NCBI RefSeq assembly: GCF_014633365.1
Contig: NC_068343.1
Location: 29,171,307-29,235,306 of the forward strand
Source: Diospyros lotus
Lineage: Eukaryota > Streptophyta > Magnoliopsida > Ericales > Ebenaceae
Length of the DNA stretch: 64,000 bases
Direction of reading: 5' to 3'
A program made the position numbers and the translations under genes. Below the pieces are notes generated by a model. That model made no database searches, had not been told where the DNA came from, and saw nothing but the letters and a program-made list of their open reading frames with translations. Each line of letters starts with the position of its first letter. Within the stretch, counting starts at the first letter, position 1. Below are positions 9,517 through 21,365 of this stretch, in pieces.

Positions 9517-11998
9517 TGTAATACCCGGTATTAAATAATAAGAGAATTTTCTGAAGTTATGGGACAAAATGATATTTAGCAAAGTTTCGGGCCTACGTGC
9601 AATATTCGAAACGAAAGGCGAATGACTAAGTTAAGATAAGTCAATTGAGAAGAAATGGCACAATTAGATGATATTTGATAAAAATCAGGGATTTTCAAAG
9701 GTTTGAAATCAAAAGCACGCAAATAGGAGAATTCGGGCAAAAGTGCAGATTTTGCAAAATATCAGAGGGAGGTCGAATCGACGAATTTTTCAGAAATTTC
9801 AAAAGGAAATAGAAAATATAGAACTTGAGGGTCGTTGTGGTATATTTAGAAAGACCAGGGACTCAAAGAAAAGGGCCAAAATGTCAAATGAAGAAAATAG
9901 GGGGGTGAAAATGCAATTTTGGAAAACTTGCATAGTGGGAATGCGACCACCGCACATGGCCGCCGGCAGCCACCTCTGGAGGCGTCGGGAAGCTCACCTA
10001 AGGGTGCTAGGGTGATCTGCAGGTGATGATGAAGCTTCAGGGGGTGGCCATTGGCCGAGCACGGCGGCGAAGTGACCGGAAATGATGGCCAAAAATATTT
10101 CCGATTTGGCCGAATTTTTCGAGGGATCTAGTTCTTGATTTGGTGTTTCTCGATTGGTTTAGAGGCTAGATTTGGGCTTAAGGGATAAGGACGAGCAAGA
10201 TAGGGTGGGGAATCGGGTAAAAATCGAGTATAAAATGAGGTTTTCGACCGAGGGTTTTCTTCAAAAATCGAGAGAAAATTCAGGGCATTCGGGCTTGAAT
10301 CGAGGCACAAGGATAAGGGGCTTTTGTTCTTAGTGTTCTAAAGATTGATTCTGGAAAATTTGGGAGCGTTTGGTATAGATTTGGAGGGGTTTTGGAAGCT
10401 TGGCCGGAAAAATCGAATCGCCGCCACCGCGACCTGCAACTGGGTTTTAAACCCACATCCGGCCACTCTTTCCGACGAACAAGGGCACCATTGAGGTCGC
10501 CTTGAAGAGATCTACAAGCCCCTATAAGAATTTAGGGCGTTGGACGTCGCCGGAATCGGAGAAGACGACCGGAGAAGAAGACTGTGCGGCGGCGCGTGGC
10601 AGCCACTCGCAGGACCTCTGGGTTGCGCGTGAGGGCGCGTGAGGTATGTTTTTTCTTTGTTTTTAATTTCAGAATTTAGGTAAAATTATTTTAAGAATTA
10701 TCATGGAAAAATATTTTGAGAAAATTGATGTTAGGTATTTTTAATGAATTTCCGAAGATAGAAATGTTTGAAAAATAAATAAAAATAGAAAAATTGTGGA
10801 AAAATAGAAATATTGATTCCAAAGGTCTTAAATAGGGAAATAGGAATCAATTGGGTCATTGGAAGAAGAATTACACAATTTTTGAGGTGTGGCACGTTTT
10901 TCGAGGCAAAATCTGGACTTTTCCGAATTAAGGTGAGTGGTTTGATTTTAACCTTATCTTGACTCAAAAGTGTTTTTAAGTGCTTTTGGTGAGTTCATGT
11001 GAGTAATTGTACCCTCCTAGACTTAACTTATCTACAAGGCATATACTTACATTCATTGCGTCGATATTCACTACATTGCATTAACTGTTTATTTTTAAAA
11101 TATTGGTGCATGGCGTGTAAGTTTTTCATATCATGTGGGGTCAGGTCTAATTTCATCATTGGGTCCATATGGGGCGGTATGGGGTCTACTTGAGATTGGG
11201 ACAATGTTAATCCAGGTGAACGGGTGTCACACTAGGGCACTCGAGGGAATAACGTTAAACCAGGTAAACGGGTGTCACGACGGTGCACCCGAGGGATTAA
11301 CGTTGGACCAGGTGAACGAGTGCCACAGTGGGATATTCGAGGGATTAAGTATGTCAAGGTGATATCTTGAGTTAGATGTGTCTTGCATGTTGTCGTATAG
11401 TATGCCATGCTCGTATGTCTTTTATGCATTGTATATCTGTTTCATGCCTTCACTTAGATGGTTTATCATCTAACATGGGTTATGCCCCTGGAACATTCAA
11501 CGTTCCAGTCAGGGACAGCTGCGAGGTCGAGGACACGGCCGGTGAATCTGTGGTGTTTATTTGATAGTTGTTGTATTATTTTGGTAACACTAGTATTCAT
11601 AACATTGTATGTATGAGCAACCGCTCGACGGTGTCGTAATCGTTAGTATCAGTGTTGTATACACATATCGGTATGGGAACATTTTGTGTGTAACACGTGG
11701 TAGGCCACGTCATTTTGATTAATTAAGTATTCCGCTGTGTTTATATTGTCTCGTTCGGGTAAGATTTGTTATTGTTAACTAAATGAGTAAGACTGGAACT
11801 CTCGGGGTATATATCTGCATGTGGAGTTGTTCTTATGATCACTGCGGGTGTCAGATGTAGCTTTACGGCAAGTGTTTCATCTGCATGTGAAGATTGTGCT
11901 CACAGGCGCCGCGGGTAACAGACTTGAAAAAAAAAAAAAAAAAAGAAACCCTGGGAATTTCCTTATAGTGACATGCCTGTATAGGGCAGGGTGTTACA
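9517..11998 (+). mobile_element. solo LTR (TGTAATACCC..GGGTGTTACA), Tekay/Del-like
   Basis: Exact TSD atgac at 9512-9516 and 11999-12003. The ends are typical of plant chromovirus LTRs. At 2.48 kb it contains no coding domain. Inside are three imperfect tandem units at 11210-11350 and the block 'ggaacattcaacgttcc' (11487-11506), which has a diverged counterpart at about 34465-34485 in another gypsy LTR. An A-run lies at 11925-11943. It is the innermost insertion of a four-level nest. Confidence 0.8.
11210..11350 (+). repeat. three tandem ~50-bp units in LTR
   Basis: Units contain 'ccaggtgaacgggtgtcac', then a variable stretch, then 'actcgaggga.taacgtt'. Three imperfect copies in register. 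Confidence 0.65.
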
Positions 11999-12809
11999 AT
12001 GACGGAATTTGGATTCCGTAGAGGTTGTGTTATATTAGTCAAGTGTGATTATTGGATTTGGTCATACGACGAGATCGAGAGATTTGACCTACTGACCGTG
12101 ATCTCATATCTCGTCGGGATATAGTATGATAAAGGGACTGTATTGCAGGACACCGTAATGTAAGGTTCACATTCCCGCTTCACATTAAATTGGGTAATCA
12201 TGACATATTGCTAGATGTCACTCATGATTTACGAGAATTAATAATTGATTAATTCTCGTTGCCGATTTAATTGTGAACCCAGAAAGTCCCACCCAATAGA
12301 AATTGTTTTTAAAAGAAAAAGGGGGCAAATTTAATAATTATGGAATTACTAAATTATAAGTGCAATTATTTAAAAAATAAGAATAATTAAATAAGTAATA
12401 TGATTATTTATTTAATTATTAATTTGGATTGGGCTTTTTGCTAGCACCTAAAGCCCGACCCAATTAGCACTTAGGGTTTTAGGGTTTCTTGTTTATAAAT
12501 ATAACATTAAACCCAGAATCTGTTTAATCAATTCGTTGGATCAATAATGAAAATTTTAGAGAAAATTTTCGTGTCCCTTATCCTCTCAAGTCTATTGAAG
12601 TCTTGACGGTTTCGGGTGGACCGACTCGCATCTCACACGTGGGAGATATCAAGCGAGTTATCGGCTACAAAATCAGATTTCGTTTCGAGGTAACTTTTCG
12701 TTTTTGTGTCTTCGATTTAACCTTAAGATTTGAAAAACGTGATACCAATAAAATCAGATTTTATTTTCCACTGTGTATGATCAAATCATGTTTTCCAACA
12801 GAGTGGTGA

Positions 12810-14355
12810 CTGTCCATGTGCCATTAAGATGCATAGCATCTAATTCAGCTTTCATAGCTTCCCTCTAATGAGCATAGGGCACTGCTTGATGATAGTATTG
12901 AGGTTCAAAGTTAAAGGATACATGCAGAAGGAAACTTCTATGAGATTCTAAAAGATTGGGATAGGAAACAAAATGGGATAAAGGATACAAAGAGTGTGTA
13001 TCAGGTGGAAGTTTATGTGTCAACAAATGACAATGATAGTTCTGAAGATAAGAGGAAGGCCTAGTGACCCTTGAGGACCTATGAACTGGAGGAGAAACAA
13101 TAATAGGGTCACTAATAGGACTATCAAGCTGAGAGTATAAGGAAGTAGCCTAGTCTGAGGATGAGACAAGAAGATCAGAAAAATCAATGCTAGATTTGGG
13201 AAGGACAAGGTTAAGAAATGGGTTTAAAACTTCATGATGAGAAGTAATAGAATGAAAAGGAAAGATATCCTCATGAAAAACAACATCTCGAGAAAAGAGG
13301 ATTTTCTTGGTGGAGATATCATAGAGCTTGTAGCCTTTTATAGCTGGAGGATAACTAAGAAACATGCAGGTAGTGGCTCGTGGGTGGAATTTTATCCTAT
13401 GAGAGATCAAGGAAGATGCAAAACAAAGGCTACCAAATGTTCTAAATGAATTATAATCAACAGGAGATTGGTAGAGAAGCTGATAAGGAGACTAATAGTG
13501 TAAGATAGGGGCTGGTGTCATGTTGATTAAGAAAGTGGCAATGAGAATGCAATCACCCCAGAATTGAATAGGTACTCTAGATTGGAAAAGTAGTGCTCTA
13601 GCTACATTAAGGAGGTGTTGATGCTTCCTTCCCACTTCAGAATTCTGTTTATGTCTCTCCACACAAGAAAACTAATGAATAACCCTCTTTTCAGCAAAAC
13701 AATCACTAAACATTAGTTTAGGAGCATTGTATGATCTAAATTGTTTCAGCCCCTTATTAAATTGTCTTTCTACCATAGTGAAGAACCTAGGTACAATGTC
13801 TTTAGCCTCAAACTTACGCTTCATTAAAAACACCCAAGTAAAAGGAGTGCAATCATTGACCAAAGTAAGGACATAAAGTCCCTCCATGTGACTACCCTTT
13901 CCAATCATCTTCATTTGATGGACATCCTGAATAACACAGGAATGAGAAGAAAAATTGAGGGACATAGAATTTGTCCAAGCCGGTGCATTCATAGAAATCA
14001 AGTTAAACTTGAATTAGGGTACATATAAAAAATTCTCCAATATGAGATGATCACTAATTTTCACATTACCAATATAAGTAACAGAGATCCGAGAATGGTT
14101 AGGCAATGTAATAAAGACATTTGAGACAGACCTCAATTGATCAAAATAGGGTAGACTTGTGGCCCCCAAATCAACAATCCAATACCTAGGGCTATTTAGT
14201 GTTGGACTAATCGAGATAGAGAAACAAGTACCTGATGCTTGATTATGAGAAGCATCAGGTTCTGCGACTGCCTTGGCCATGTTTAAATGAGAACTCAACA
14301 TAGTTAACAGATGTTGATATTGTACAAGGGTTAATGATTGCACGAATCCTCCCAC
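12810..14355 (-). pseudogene. copia protease and integrase remnant
   Basis: Minus strand, 5' to 3': protease block 'YWIVDLGATS' (14155-14185), where the usual active-site DSGAT has become DLGAT; GAG-pre-integrase 'CVIQDVHQMKMIGKGSHMEG'; integrase core 'YVLTLVNDCTPFTWVFLMK' and 'RSYNAPKL'; integrase C-terminus 'KFHPRATTCMFLSYPP' and 'KGYKLYDISTKKILFSRDVV' (13150-13410); and the linker toward RT. Several frames are used, so frameshifts separate the blocks. The loss of the catalytic serine position and the frameshifts indicate an inactive element. Confidence 0.8.
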
Positions 14356-14443
14356 ATCAAGGTTATTAGTTGATAAAGATGTACATTAGACACCTGACTA
14401 ACAACATTAGAGGTCACTTGATCAAAATTTATATGGACATAAT

Positions 14444-14980
14444 TTATGTGACTAGGATTCCTTTCCTTAGACTTATATCTTGGAAGGTAGCCATGTAGTT
14501 TATAGCATGTATCAACAGTATGACCATGGAACCATAGTGAGTAAACACAGGCCTATATTTCTTTCCAAACCTACCATAATTCCCCTTATTCACATCATGT
14601 TTAACAATAAGCAATACAGAATCATTACCACTAGCCACAACATTTCTCTGATTTTCTTCTTGAGATATCAAGGCAAAAACCTTATTAATAGGAGGGAGAG
14701 GATCCATAAGAAGTAACTGACCTCTGACTTGAGCAAAAGAATCATGCAATCCCATAAGAAATGACATCACATATTCCCCATGATAATGATTTGCAAGAGA
14801 CTTATTACCACCACAAGTACATTTTCCATAGGTACAAACAGGTTTAAAATTGCTAAGTTCTTCCCATATCGTTTTGAGTTTGGTAAAGTAAGTACTTATA
14901 GTAAGTTGCCCTCGGATAAAATTCACAAGCTTAGGCCTTAATTGAAAAATCCTAGGGCCATTGTTTTGTTGATACCTTTC
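14444..14980 (-). pseudogene. copia gag remnant, part 2
   Basis: The minus strand has 'KERYQQNNGPRIFQLR', 'GQLTISTYFTKLKTIWEEL', 'YVMSFLMGLHDSFAQVRGQ' and 'LLMDPLPPINKVFALISQEE', the retrotransposon gag (UBN2-type) order. The region of the expected CCHC knuckle (about 14490-14560) is shifted out of frame. The upstream end is cut by the solo LTR at 14986. Confidence 0.8.
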
Positions 14981-14985
14981 CTTTA

Positions 14986-17170
14986 TGTAACACCCCAAAT
15001 TTCTCGAGCATGATATAACTTAGGATTTCGGGAATATAAAAATTTTTCATATCACAATAGTTGTCATACATCACACAATATCCCAAAAACCCTAATTTTC
15101 ACATTCTCAGCTTAACAAACCCAATAATCGAATAACTAACACAGGCGTTAAAATCCCATATGCGGAAGCTAGATTGAACCTGATATGGTTCACAACCATA
15201 ATGCTTTATTTATCATAAAATTGTTCAAGACGTTTACAAAATGTATTACATGGACATCATCTCTAGCAAGTGATAACTGAACATCTTAAACACATCCAAA
15301 ATTACATAGGTTCGCACATAAACAAAAATATGCTAAACATGCTACAGGCAATAATTTAAGCTAATTCTTCAGCTATCTCATTTCCCTTATAGTCGCTCGT
15401 CGAACCTAGAATGTTTGAATATTCCAGGGACATAGTCCAATTAGAAGATGAATCTTCTAGTGAGAAACTCAAAAAAAAAAAAAAAAAAAACAGTTTATAT
15501 CGATGCATGATCAGGTATAAAATGTATGAGAAGACAATGAGAATTACTCCGAAGTGCCTCGTGAACACGTCAGCCTCCTCCAACGAGAGCTTTCTCAATG
15601 GTGCACGCATAACGCCTCTCGAGAGGTCCCTAACCATGTCACTTTAGCTAGACCTCATAGAACTCATGCAAGCACCACATTCGTTGTTCCTTAGACTCAC
15701 AGTATTCCCCACAAGAGCTTTCTCAATAGCCCACGCATAGCGCCTTTCGGGGGATATCCGACTTTTGCCCTCGGCCAACAACAAATAGGTGAAACAGTAT
15801 GGCCACACGAATTTTATAAATGAAACAGTTAAAAAGCCAATAACATATATTTTTCAAAAAAATATAGTTCATATATGCAACATGATTTCACGTAAGAGAA
15901 TAACAAGGGTTTACGTATAAGAACTTCACAAAACATGTCTCATCCAATAGAAGTCTCTCATAAGAGAAATAAAAATAGGATTTGGAGTATAGAAGTCTCA
16001 CCTTGTTGGTTTATCTCTTGGACGGTATAATTTCACAGCAAACGGCCTAGGTTTCTGCAGAAAACACGTATTTCGGTAAACCTAACCTGAAATATTTTTA
16101 TATAGGGTTGAGAGGCATTAAAGTAGGGGCATAACTGGAAAATTTTATCGAAAAAGGATATCTCATGTGCCCTCACGCGCCTCAAGAAGGTGGCTCACAC
16201 GCCTTCACGCACAGCCACTTCCGACGCATGTATCTCACACGCTGCTCCCAGATTTTGGATAGCTTCGCCTCGTTTTCGTATTTCGGCCATAACTTCCTCA
16301 TTTTAACTCTGATTCGACCCCCGTTTGAACCTACATGAACCTCTCTTCCCCCTCTACAGGATTATAAAAAAAAATGGACTTACCTCACTTTTTTCTGACT
16401 AATTTTGACAAACTCCGACGAAGGCTCATAACTCCGGCGAGGCTCGTTCTCCCCCGCTTTCTTCCCACCTTCTTGCAGAACTTTCTCCTCTCTCTCTAGA
16501 GCAAGCTCCTTCACTTAGAATGCCTCAACTCTCAAACTTGTTTGGAATGATTTGAAAACAACCCATGGTGCCTATCTATAGATTACTTGAACCAATCATA
16601 TTATGCCACTTGTCACAATCTTAGCCATGGACTCCAAAGACTCAAAGATATAATTGAATGGCTTTTCAAATCCAAAGCTAGAATGAATTAACTTTTGAAA
16701 TCCAAGCTAATACCCCAAAGTTCTTCCAAATGACATTTTGGCCCTTATTTCAAGTCCTCAACTTTAATATTTTACCACATGAGCTTATAATTTAATCCTT
16801 ATTTCATTTAGATAATTTTCTAATTACAATTACACCCTCAAACATCAAATTTATCGAGATACTTAAAATCTTAAAATTAATAACTCAAAATTACTTGATA
16901 TGTACGATTTCCAAAAAGCTCTTACCATCATTCGGTCTATTTAGGCTACAACTTAGCGTAACCAAAAACTGTTTCTTATTTTATTTCTTTCAGTGTTATA
17001 AATCTCACATCAGGATGCTCGTCAAAGATATACCTTTGTCCTTAGGTATCTAAGCTCTAGGGCACTCCCTAAAAATTGATTCGGTCACTTGTTGCCATTT
17101 TAAGCATTTTTTTGGTATTTTAAACTCACTTAAAATACGTGGCAACTTCATGAAAATATGGGGTATTATA
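14986..17170 (-). mobile_element. solo LTR (TGTAACACCCC..) in copia gag
   Basis: Exact TSD cttta at 14981-14985 and 17171-17175. In plus orientation it begins TGTAACACCCC and ends GGGGTATTATA, the last a degraded TATTACA. At 2185 bp there is no coding domain. A partial direct repeat, 'gagctttctcaat.g..cacgcata.cgcct', is found at 15587-15620 and 15716-15750. The type is Tekay/Del-like. Confidence 0.8.
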
Positions 17171-17175
17171 CTTTA

Positions 17176-17524
17176 GGTCTGTCAAAATGTCATAGTTAGA
17201 TTCGGAGTAGATCAAACTCGTTGAGATCTCCTTTGACACCGAATTGAGGATCTAGGAAATAACTATATTGTTATTCCTGATCCAGACGCTAAATAGAGGA
17301 TCATCTCCAACAGGTCATGAAATGGTTCCATTTATGAACCCTAATTTGTTCTTGACAAAGAGTGCTATAACCATTGCTCAACTCCAGGAGTCATAATTGT
17401 CTCCCGTTAGAGGTTGGGAGACCAAAAGGAGACCAGGATTATCAGAATGATGAAGAAAATAGGGGCTTGATCCATCGTCAATGGTAGAATTAAGCCTTGA
17501 CGAGGAAGAGAATAAATCGGCCAT
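17176..17524 (-). pseudogene. copia gag N-terminus remnant
   Basis: Starts with ATG at 17524 on the minus strand and reads 'MADLFSSSSRLNSTIDD', 'SSPYFLHHSDNPGLLLVSQP' and 'LTGDNYDSWS', the standard N-terminus of many plant copia gag proteins. The frame is lost near 17378 and the block is cut by the solo LTR TSD at 17175. Confidence 0.8.
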
Positions 17525-17812
17525 AGTACAAATATGGATGAATGAAAGAAAAAAAAATAGATAGTAGGATGCAAACCAGATGGGATTGCAAGATTCGTGA
17601 TCACTAGAGAAAACAATCAATGGCGGATCTCCAAACAAAGGAGATTCGTAATCAGAAAGAAAACGCAGATCTCCGAACAAAGAAGATTCACAAGATTCAC
17701 GATTGCCGGAGAAAAACACGGCGTTGAGATCAACGAAGAAGGAAGCAAGCGGAAAGCAGTAAGAAAAACCTAGGGCACGACGTCGGAAAAGAAAACCTTA
17801 GGTTTTCAAAAT

Positions 17813-17826
17813 GCGCTTTGATACCA
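17813..17826 (-). other. copia primer binding site
   Basis: The minus strand reads 'tggtatcaaagcgc', immediately inside the 5' LTR, matching the 3' end of initiator methionine tRNA (consensus tggtatcagagc) with one change. It fixes the LTR end as ..TAATA. Confidence 0.8.
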
Positions 17827-17994
17827 TATTAAGAAGGAAAGTCAGGAAAGAATACCTTCAATTCTTATTTCGTAATAATCAACCAAAACCAGAGTTTAAA
17901 TAGGTATAACAGTAAAGCTAACAAACTTACCAGCACAATAATAAAGTACTACTTCCAGCTATACTGGAAATATAGAAAAATACAACATGTAATA
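17827..17994 (-). repeat. copia 5' LTR
   Basis: 168-bp partner of 7220-7387. Begins 'tattaagaagg' and ends 'catgtaata' in plus orientation. Short terminal inverted repeat TATTA/TAATA instead of TG/CA. Confidence 0.85.
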
Positions 17995-17999
17995 CTTTG

Positions 18000-18290
18000 G
18001 GATCCTTTATGCAAGCTGTTTGGAATGGTTTTGGGAGAAGAAATGAGGCTAAAGTTTTATGGAAGTGTGTTGTCTTTGTGGTGATACTGTCTATATTGAT
18101 GGAGAGATAACCAGATCTTCAATAGCCAAATATTATCTTTCAACTTGCTATGGGATAAGAATGCATTTTAATTTCTTTATGGGCACATGCTTCAGGGGCT
18201 TTTTAAGGGATACTCTTGAGTATAATTCAATAAGATTAGAGGGCTATTCTTCTTGTCCTCTTCCTGTAATTCTACATTTTTTTTCTTTTA
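18000..18290 (+). pseudogene. LINE ORF2 C-terminal remnant, part 2
   Basis: Continues the LINE after the copia insertion: 'RRNEAKVLWKCVVFVVI', then a block that in other plant LINEs reads as a tryptophan-rich 'W.ERN.R.F' motif, and the tail 'FNFFMG..FRGF', in more than one frame. This is the extreme C-terminus of LINE ORF2, followed by a short 3' UTR and A-rich tail. Frameshifts are present. Confidence 0.65.
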
Positions 18291-18337
18291 ATATAATCTT
18301 CTTTTTCTATATATAAAAAAAATACATAGGAATCATA

Positions 18338-18565
18338 GGTAGACATATAGGAAGGTAGAGAGTTTTGGTGAGCTAGTGAAGTGCCAAATTCATCGTTTTC
18401 ATTTTTTTTTCCTTAGAGGACAATGAATTTCATCTTCAAAAAATTTTGCTGGCATTTGTAGGTAAAACCTTTATTTAAGAGGTATTGGCTTCGCATTCAT
18501 ATACTGAAGAATTTATAAAGCAAAGATCCACAACTTGGCTAATTTCTTATTTTTAGTCACTGACT
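18338..18565. other. host sequence between LINE and TRIM
   Basis: AT-rich, no coding signal. Continues 6066-6541 across the LINE insertion. Confidence 0.3.
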
Positions 18566-20060
18566 TGTTGAAGGAAAAAATAAGATGAGAAATAAAAGAT
18601 TCAAACACAAGGGATTTTTAAGTAGAAAACCCAAAAAATGAAAAAACCACAGTCGTCAGGACGATAGAAAAAAATATCACTATATAATAAAGTTTACAAC
18701 TACAAAGTTCAATATTCTCTATCTAAACCCAAGTCCCGATTACACTCAATTCTTAGCTCTCACTGGTCTTTCACTAGTAATTTGTTCACCTTGAATAACA
18801 ACCCAAACATCCTATTTATAAACTAGTTTCCTGATTTTTCAAGGCTAAGGTTTCCTTACCTAGCAACAATTAACAACTAACTATTAAATAGGATTACAAA
18901 CTAAACAATAAACTAATATTAGGAATAAGAAATAATCTTCAAGACTAATTAAGATTTCTCGCTGAAAATCCTAACAAACCACCACCTCAGTGAGAATTCC
19001 TAAAAACATGCATCCATTCTCCAACGATAACCATAACTATCTATTATCGATAATCACCATGATCTCTATCACCAAGATCATCGTACCCTACCATAAAAGA
19101 TACAACCACCTAAGCATATACAACCTAAGATTTTCACGGCACAATGTCAAAAAATACTTTGCTCAAAAACTATGGTGCAACCCCCATGCTTGGTTTCCTT
19201 GAGAGCTCTTCAGCCATCGATATCCTTTCCACCATACACCTTGCATCACCGCCAAGCCAATGCCCATGTGCAAACTTTGTGGACCCGCTAGAAGTATCAC
19301 ATCCTCTTTCATGACAACTTTGGTGGTCTAGCGGCATGCCATGAGGATGTATCAATCTCTTTAGAAAACATCTTCATCTCCCACAAAATTGAGAGGCAAA
19401 CTTCCAGCATCACAATCTTTGGAGCCATTTGCCAGACTTTACCAGATTTTTCAGAGCCTTCAAGAGTTAGTTTGCCTTTCAACACCTTGTGCATGTCGCA
19501 TTAGATCAAGATATCCTTGACTTGTATTTGCCATAAGCCAAAATTGATCTTCCCATTGAACTTTTCAAAATCAAACTTCATCATGCTTGATATATCCTTT
19601 GCATACTAGGCGATCAATAACCAAAGCTCTTATACCACTTATTGAAGGAAAAATAAGATGAGAAATAAAAGATCTAATTACACTCAAATACAAGGGATTT
19701 GTACGTGAAAAACCCAAAAAGAGGAAAAAACCACAGTCGTCAGGACGACAAAGAAAAATATTATTATGTAGTAAAGTTTACAACTACGAAGTCTAATATT
19801 CTCTCTCTAAACCTAAGTTCCAATTACACCCAATTCCTAGCTCCAGCTGGTCTCTCACAAATGATTTGCTCACCTTAAATAACAAGACAAACATTTTATT
19901 TATAGACCAGTTTCCTTATTCGTCAAGGCTAAGGTTTCCTTGCCTAGCAATAATTAACAATTGACTATGAAATAAGAATAGAAGCTAAATAAGAAATCAA
20001 TATTAAGAATAAGAAATAATCTTCAATATTAATTAGAATTTTTCACTAAAAATCCTAACA
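18566..20060 (-). mobile_element. small non-autonomous LTR element (TRIM/LARD-like) with gag fragment
   Basis: LTRs at 18566-18976 (411 bp) and 19640-20060 (421 bp), with TGTTAGG.. start and CTTCAACA/CTTCAATA end on the minus strand. The minus-strand primer site 'tggtataagagc' (19626-19637) resembles the initiator tRNA site with one change. A purine-rich stretch 'ctcactgaggtggtgg' precedes the other LTR. The internal 660 bp encode only the start of a copia-like gag ('FDFEKFNGKINFGLWQIQ', 'KDILI', 'MHKVLKGKLTLEGSEKSGK', 'VWQMAPKIVMLEVCLSILWE') with a stop and then non-coding sequence. No clean TSD was resolved. Confidence 0.75.
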
Positions 20061-20395
20061 AACTGTATAGGAAATGATTGACAAGTGAACTCTTTTTCTC
20101 TTAGGTGGCTCATTTAAGATGTCGACCTAGCTTTTTGGCCGCCTCTTGCATACCTCCCCACCCTCCCTAAATAAATAAATGAACAATTGTAAAATTTGGA
20201 AACTACTTTTATGGACTTTTACTGATTTTTGTGTTTTTGATTCTCTTTTTTTTTTTCTCTATATATTGTAATTTTAGGCCTAGCAACCAAGTGCCGCTGA
20301 CTTTTTTTTTTTTTTTTTTCTATCTTCTTTTCAACCTTAAATTGTACCTCTTTTAATTTCTGTTTCTGTATCTATTTTTCTCAAAACTGTTTTCA
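20061..20395. other. host intron or 5' flank
   Basis: T-rich sequence with polypyrimidine runs ending in 'ctgttttcag', a good splice acceptor just before the putative exon at 20396. No other feature. Confidence 0.35.
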
Positions 20396-20557
20396 GGTCG
20401 TTCCAATTGTCAATTATGCCTTGCAGATGGATTTTGTTGCTCAACATCATATGCAGCCACAAGCACTTGGATCAAATGTCCTATTGACAGTCACAAAGCT
20501 TCTAATTGTTCCAGCATAAGGCATATTTCGCTTTACAAATCCTTAACAAATATAGGA
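20396..20557 (+). pseudogene. putative upstream exon of the At3g49140-like gene
   Basis: Follows a strong polypyrimidine-AG acceptor and is open in one frame: 'RSNCQLCLADGFCCSTSYAA', 'TSTWIKCPIDSHKASNCSSI', ending near 'LTNIG'. The composition and position, about 800 bp upstream of a clearly homologous exon, fit the poorly conserved N-terminal region, including a transit peptide, of that family. The match is weak and the downstream donor is uncertain. Confidence 0.35.
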
Positions 20558-21174
20558 AGTAGGAAATCATGTTCAAATTACACGAGATTGATTTGCTTTT
20601 ACTGTTTTATTACTCATAGGTTGAGGTAAATTGTAATAATGGTCACTCAATGTTGCACTTAGTAAACAGTTTCACTAGACTTTAATTTGTCGCATAAGAA
20701 TTACTACAACAATTATTCCAGTGAACAATTAACTGGATATCAATAATGTTGGGTCAAATTTATTTATTTTTTTGTTAAAAAAAATCTCTCGTGTTCCATT
20801 CTTCTCATTGTTGTTGTTCTTCTTCTTCTTCATCTCTCTTTCTCTATCTCTATCTCTATCTCTCTCTCTATAAAAGCCTCATACATAAGTCTACATAAGA
20901 TGAAAATTGAATTTGACCCCCGGCACCCCAATTTTCCAATTAATTCCATTGAAATGTAGGGGCAGTGACTTTATCAAAAATGATTGTTGAGTTAAATGAT
21001 TTCTTGTGCAACCAATGGAAGTAAAGTAATCCTGATTAAACTGTGTAAAGTTGATTGACTATGCTTGCAATTTATCCCATGGTTGGGCGATATTTGAGAT
21101 GTTCACAAATTGCTAATAAAATCAATGCATTTAAATTCCATGTTCCCCACATTTTTGCCGTTTGGTAGGCTGGG

Positions 21175-21360
21175 TTATTCCTCAAGTCTTTAAATCTATT
21201 CTCACTTTCCCTCAACTGTAATAGTCAAAATGGTTGCTTTTTGATTTTTTTAAGTAAAAAAAAGAAAAAATAAAACAACCATTTTGAGTATTGGCTGGGT
21301 TATTCCTCAAGTCTTTAAATCTATTCTCACTTTCCCTTAACATGTAATAGTCAAAATGGT
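21175..21360 (+). repeat. partial tandem duplication before the next exon
   Basis: A ~66-bp block beginning 'ggctgggttattcctcaag' and ending 'gtaatagtcaaaatggtt' is present at about 21176-21243 and 21292-21361 with few differences, separated by a T/A-rich spacer. The second copy runs into the acceptor region of the exon at 21366. Confidence 0.7.
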
Positions 21361-21365
21361 TTTAA

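Larger units (their letters stand above)
8805..12800 (+). mobile_element. solo LTR (TGTTAG..CCAACA), about 1.5 kb, in the copia RT region
   Basis: Exact TSD gagtg at 8800-8804 and 12801-12805. Canonical ends TGTTAG and CCAACA. After removing the nested LTR at 9517-11998 about 1.5 kb remain without coding potential. A TATA-like 'tttataaatataac' sits near 12490 on the plus strand. No PBS, PPT or second copy is present, so it is a solo LTR left by recombination. It resembles long copia-type LTRs, but the family was not determined. Confidence 0.8.
7220..17994 (-). mobile_element. decayed Ty1/copia element with TATTA..TAATA LTR ends
   Basis: Two 168-bp LTRs (7220-7387 and 17827-17994) flank gag, protease, integrase and RT/RNase H remains on the minus strand. 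A primer binding site adjoins the right LTR and a polypurine tract adjoins the left. The target duplication is cttta (7215-7219) / ctttg (17995-17999), one mismatch. Domain order gag-PR-INT-RT/RH identifies copia. About 4.6 kb remain after removing the nested LTRs at 8805-12800 and 14986-17170. Every coding block is broken by frameshifts or stops. Confidence 0.85.
6559..18320 (+). mobile_element. 5'-truncated LINE (L1-like), split by a copia element
   Basis: The 17-bp TSD 'aatacataggaatSata' is at 6542-6558 and 18321-18337 with one mismatch. The element ends in a short A-rich tail (18312-18320). About 985 bp of LINE remain once the nested copia element is removed. The coding remains are the C-terminal part of a plant LINE ORF2. 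The left end has no terminal repeat, as expected for 5' truncation during target-primed reverse transcription. The outer TSD shows that the LINE arrived before everything nested in it. Confidence 0.8.
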
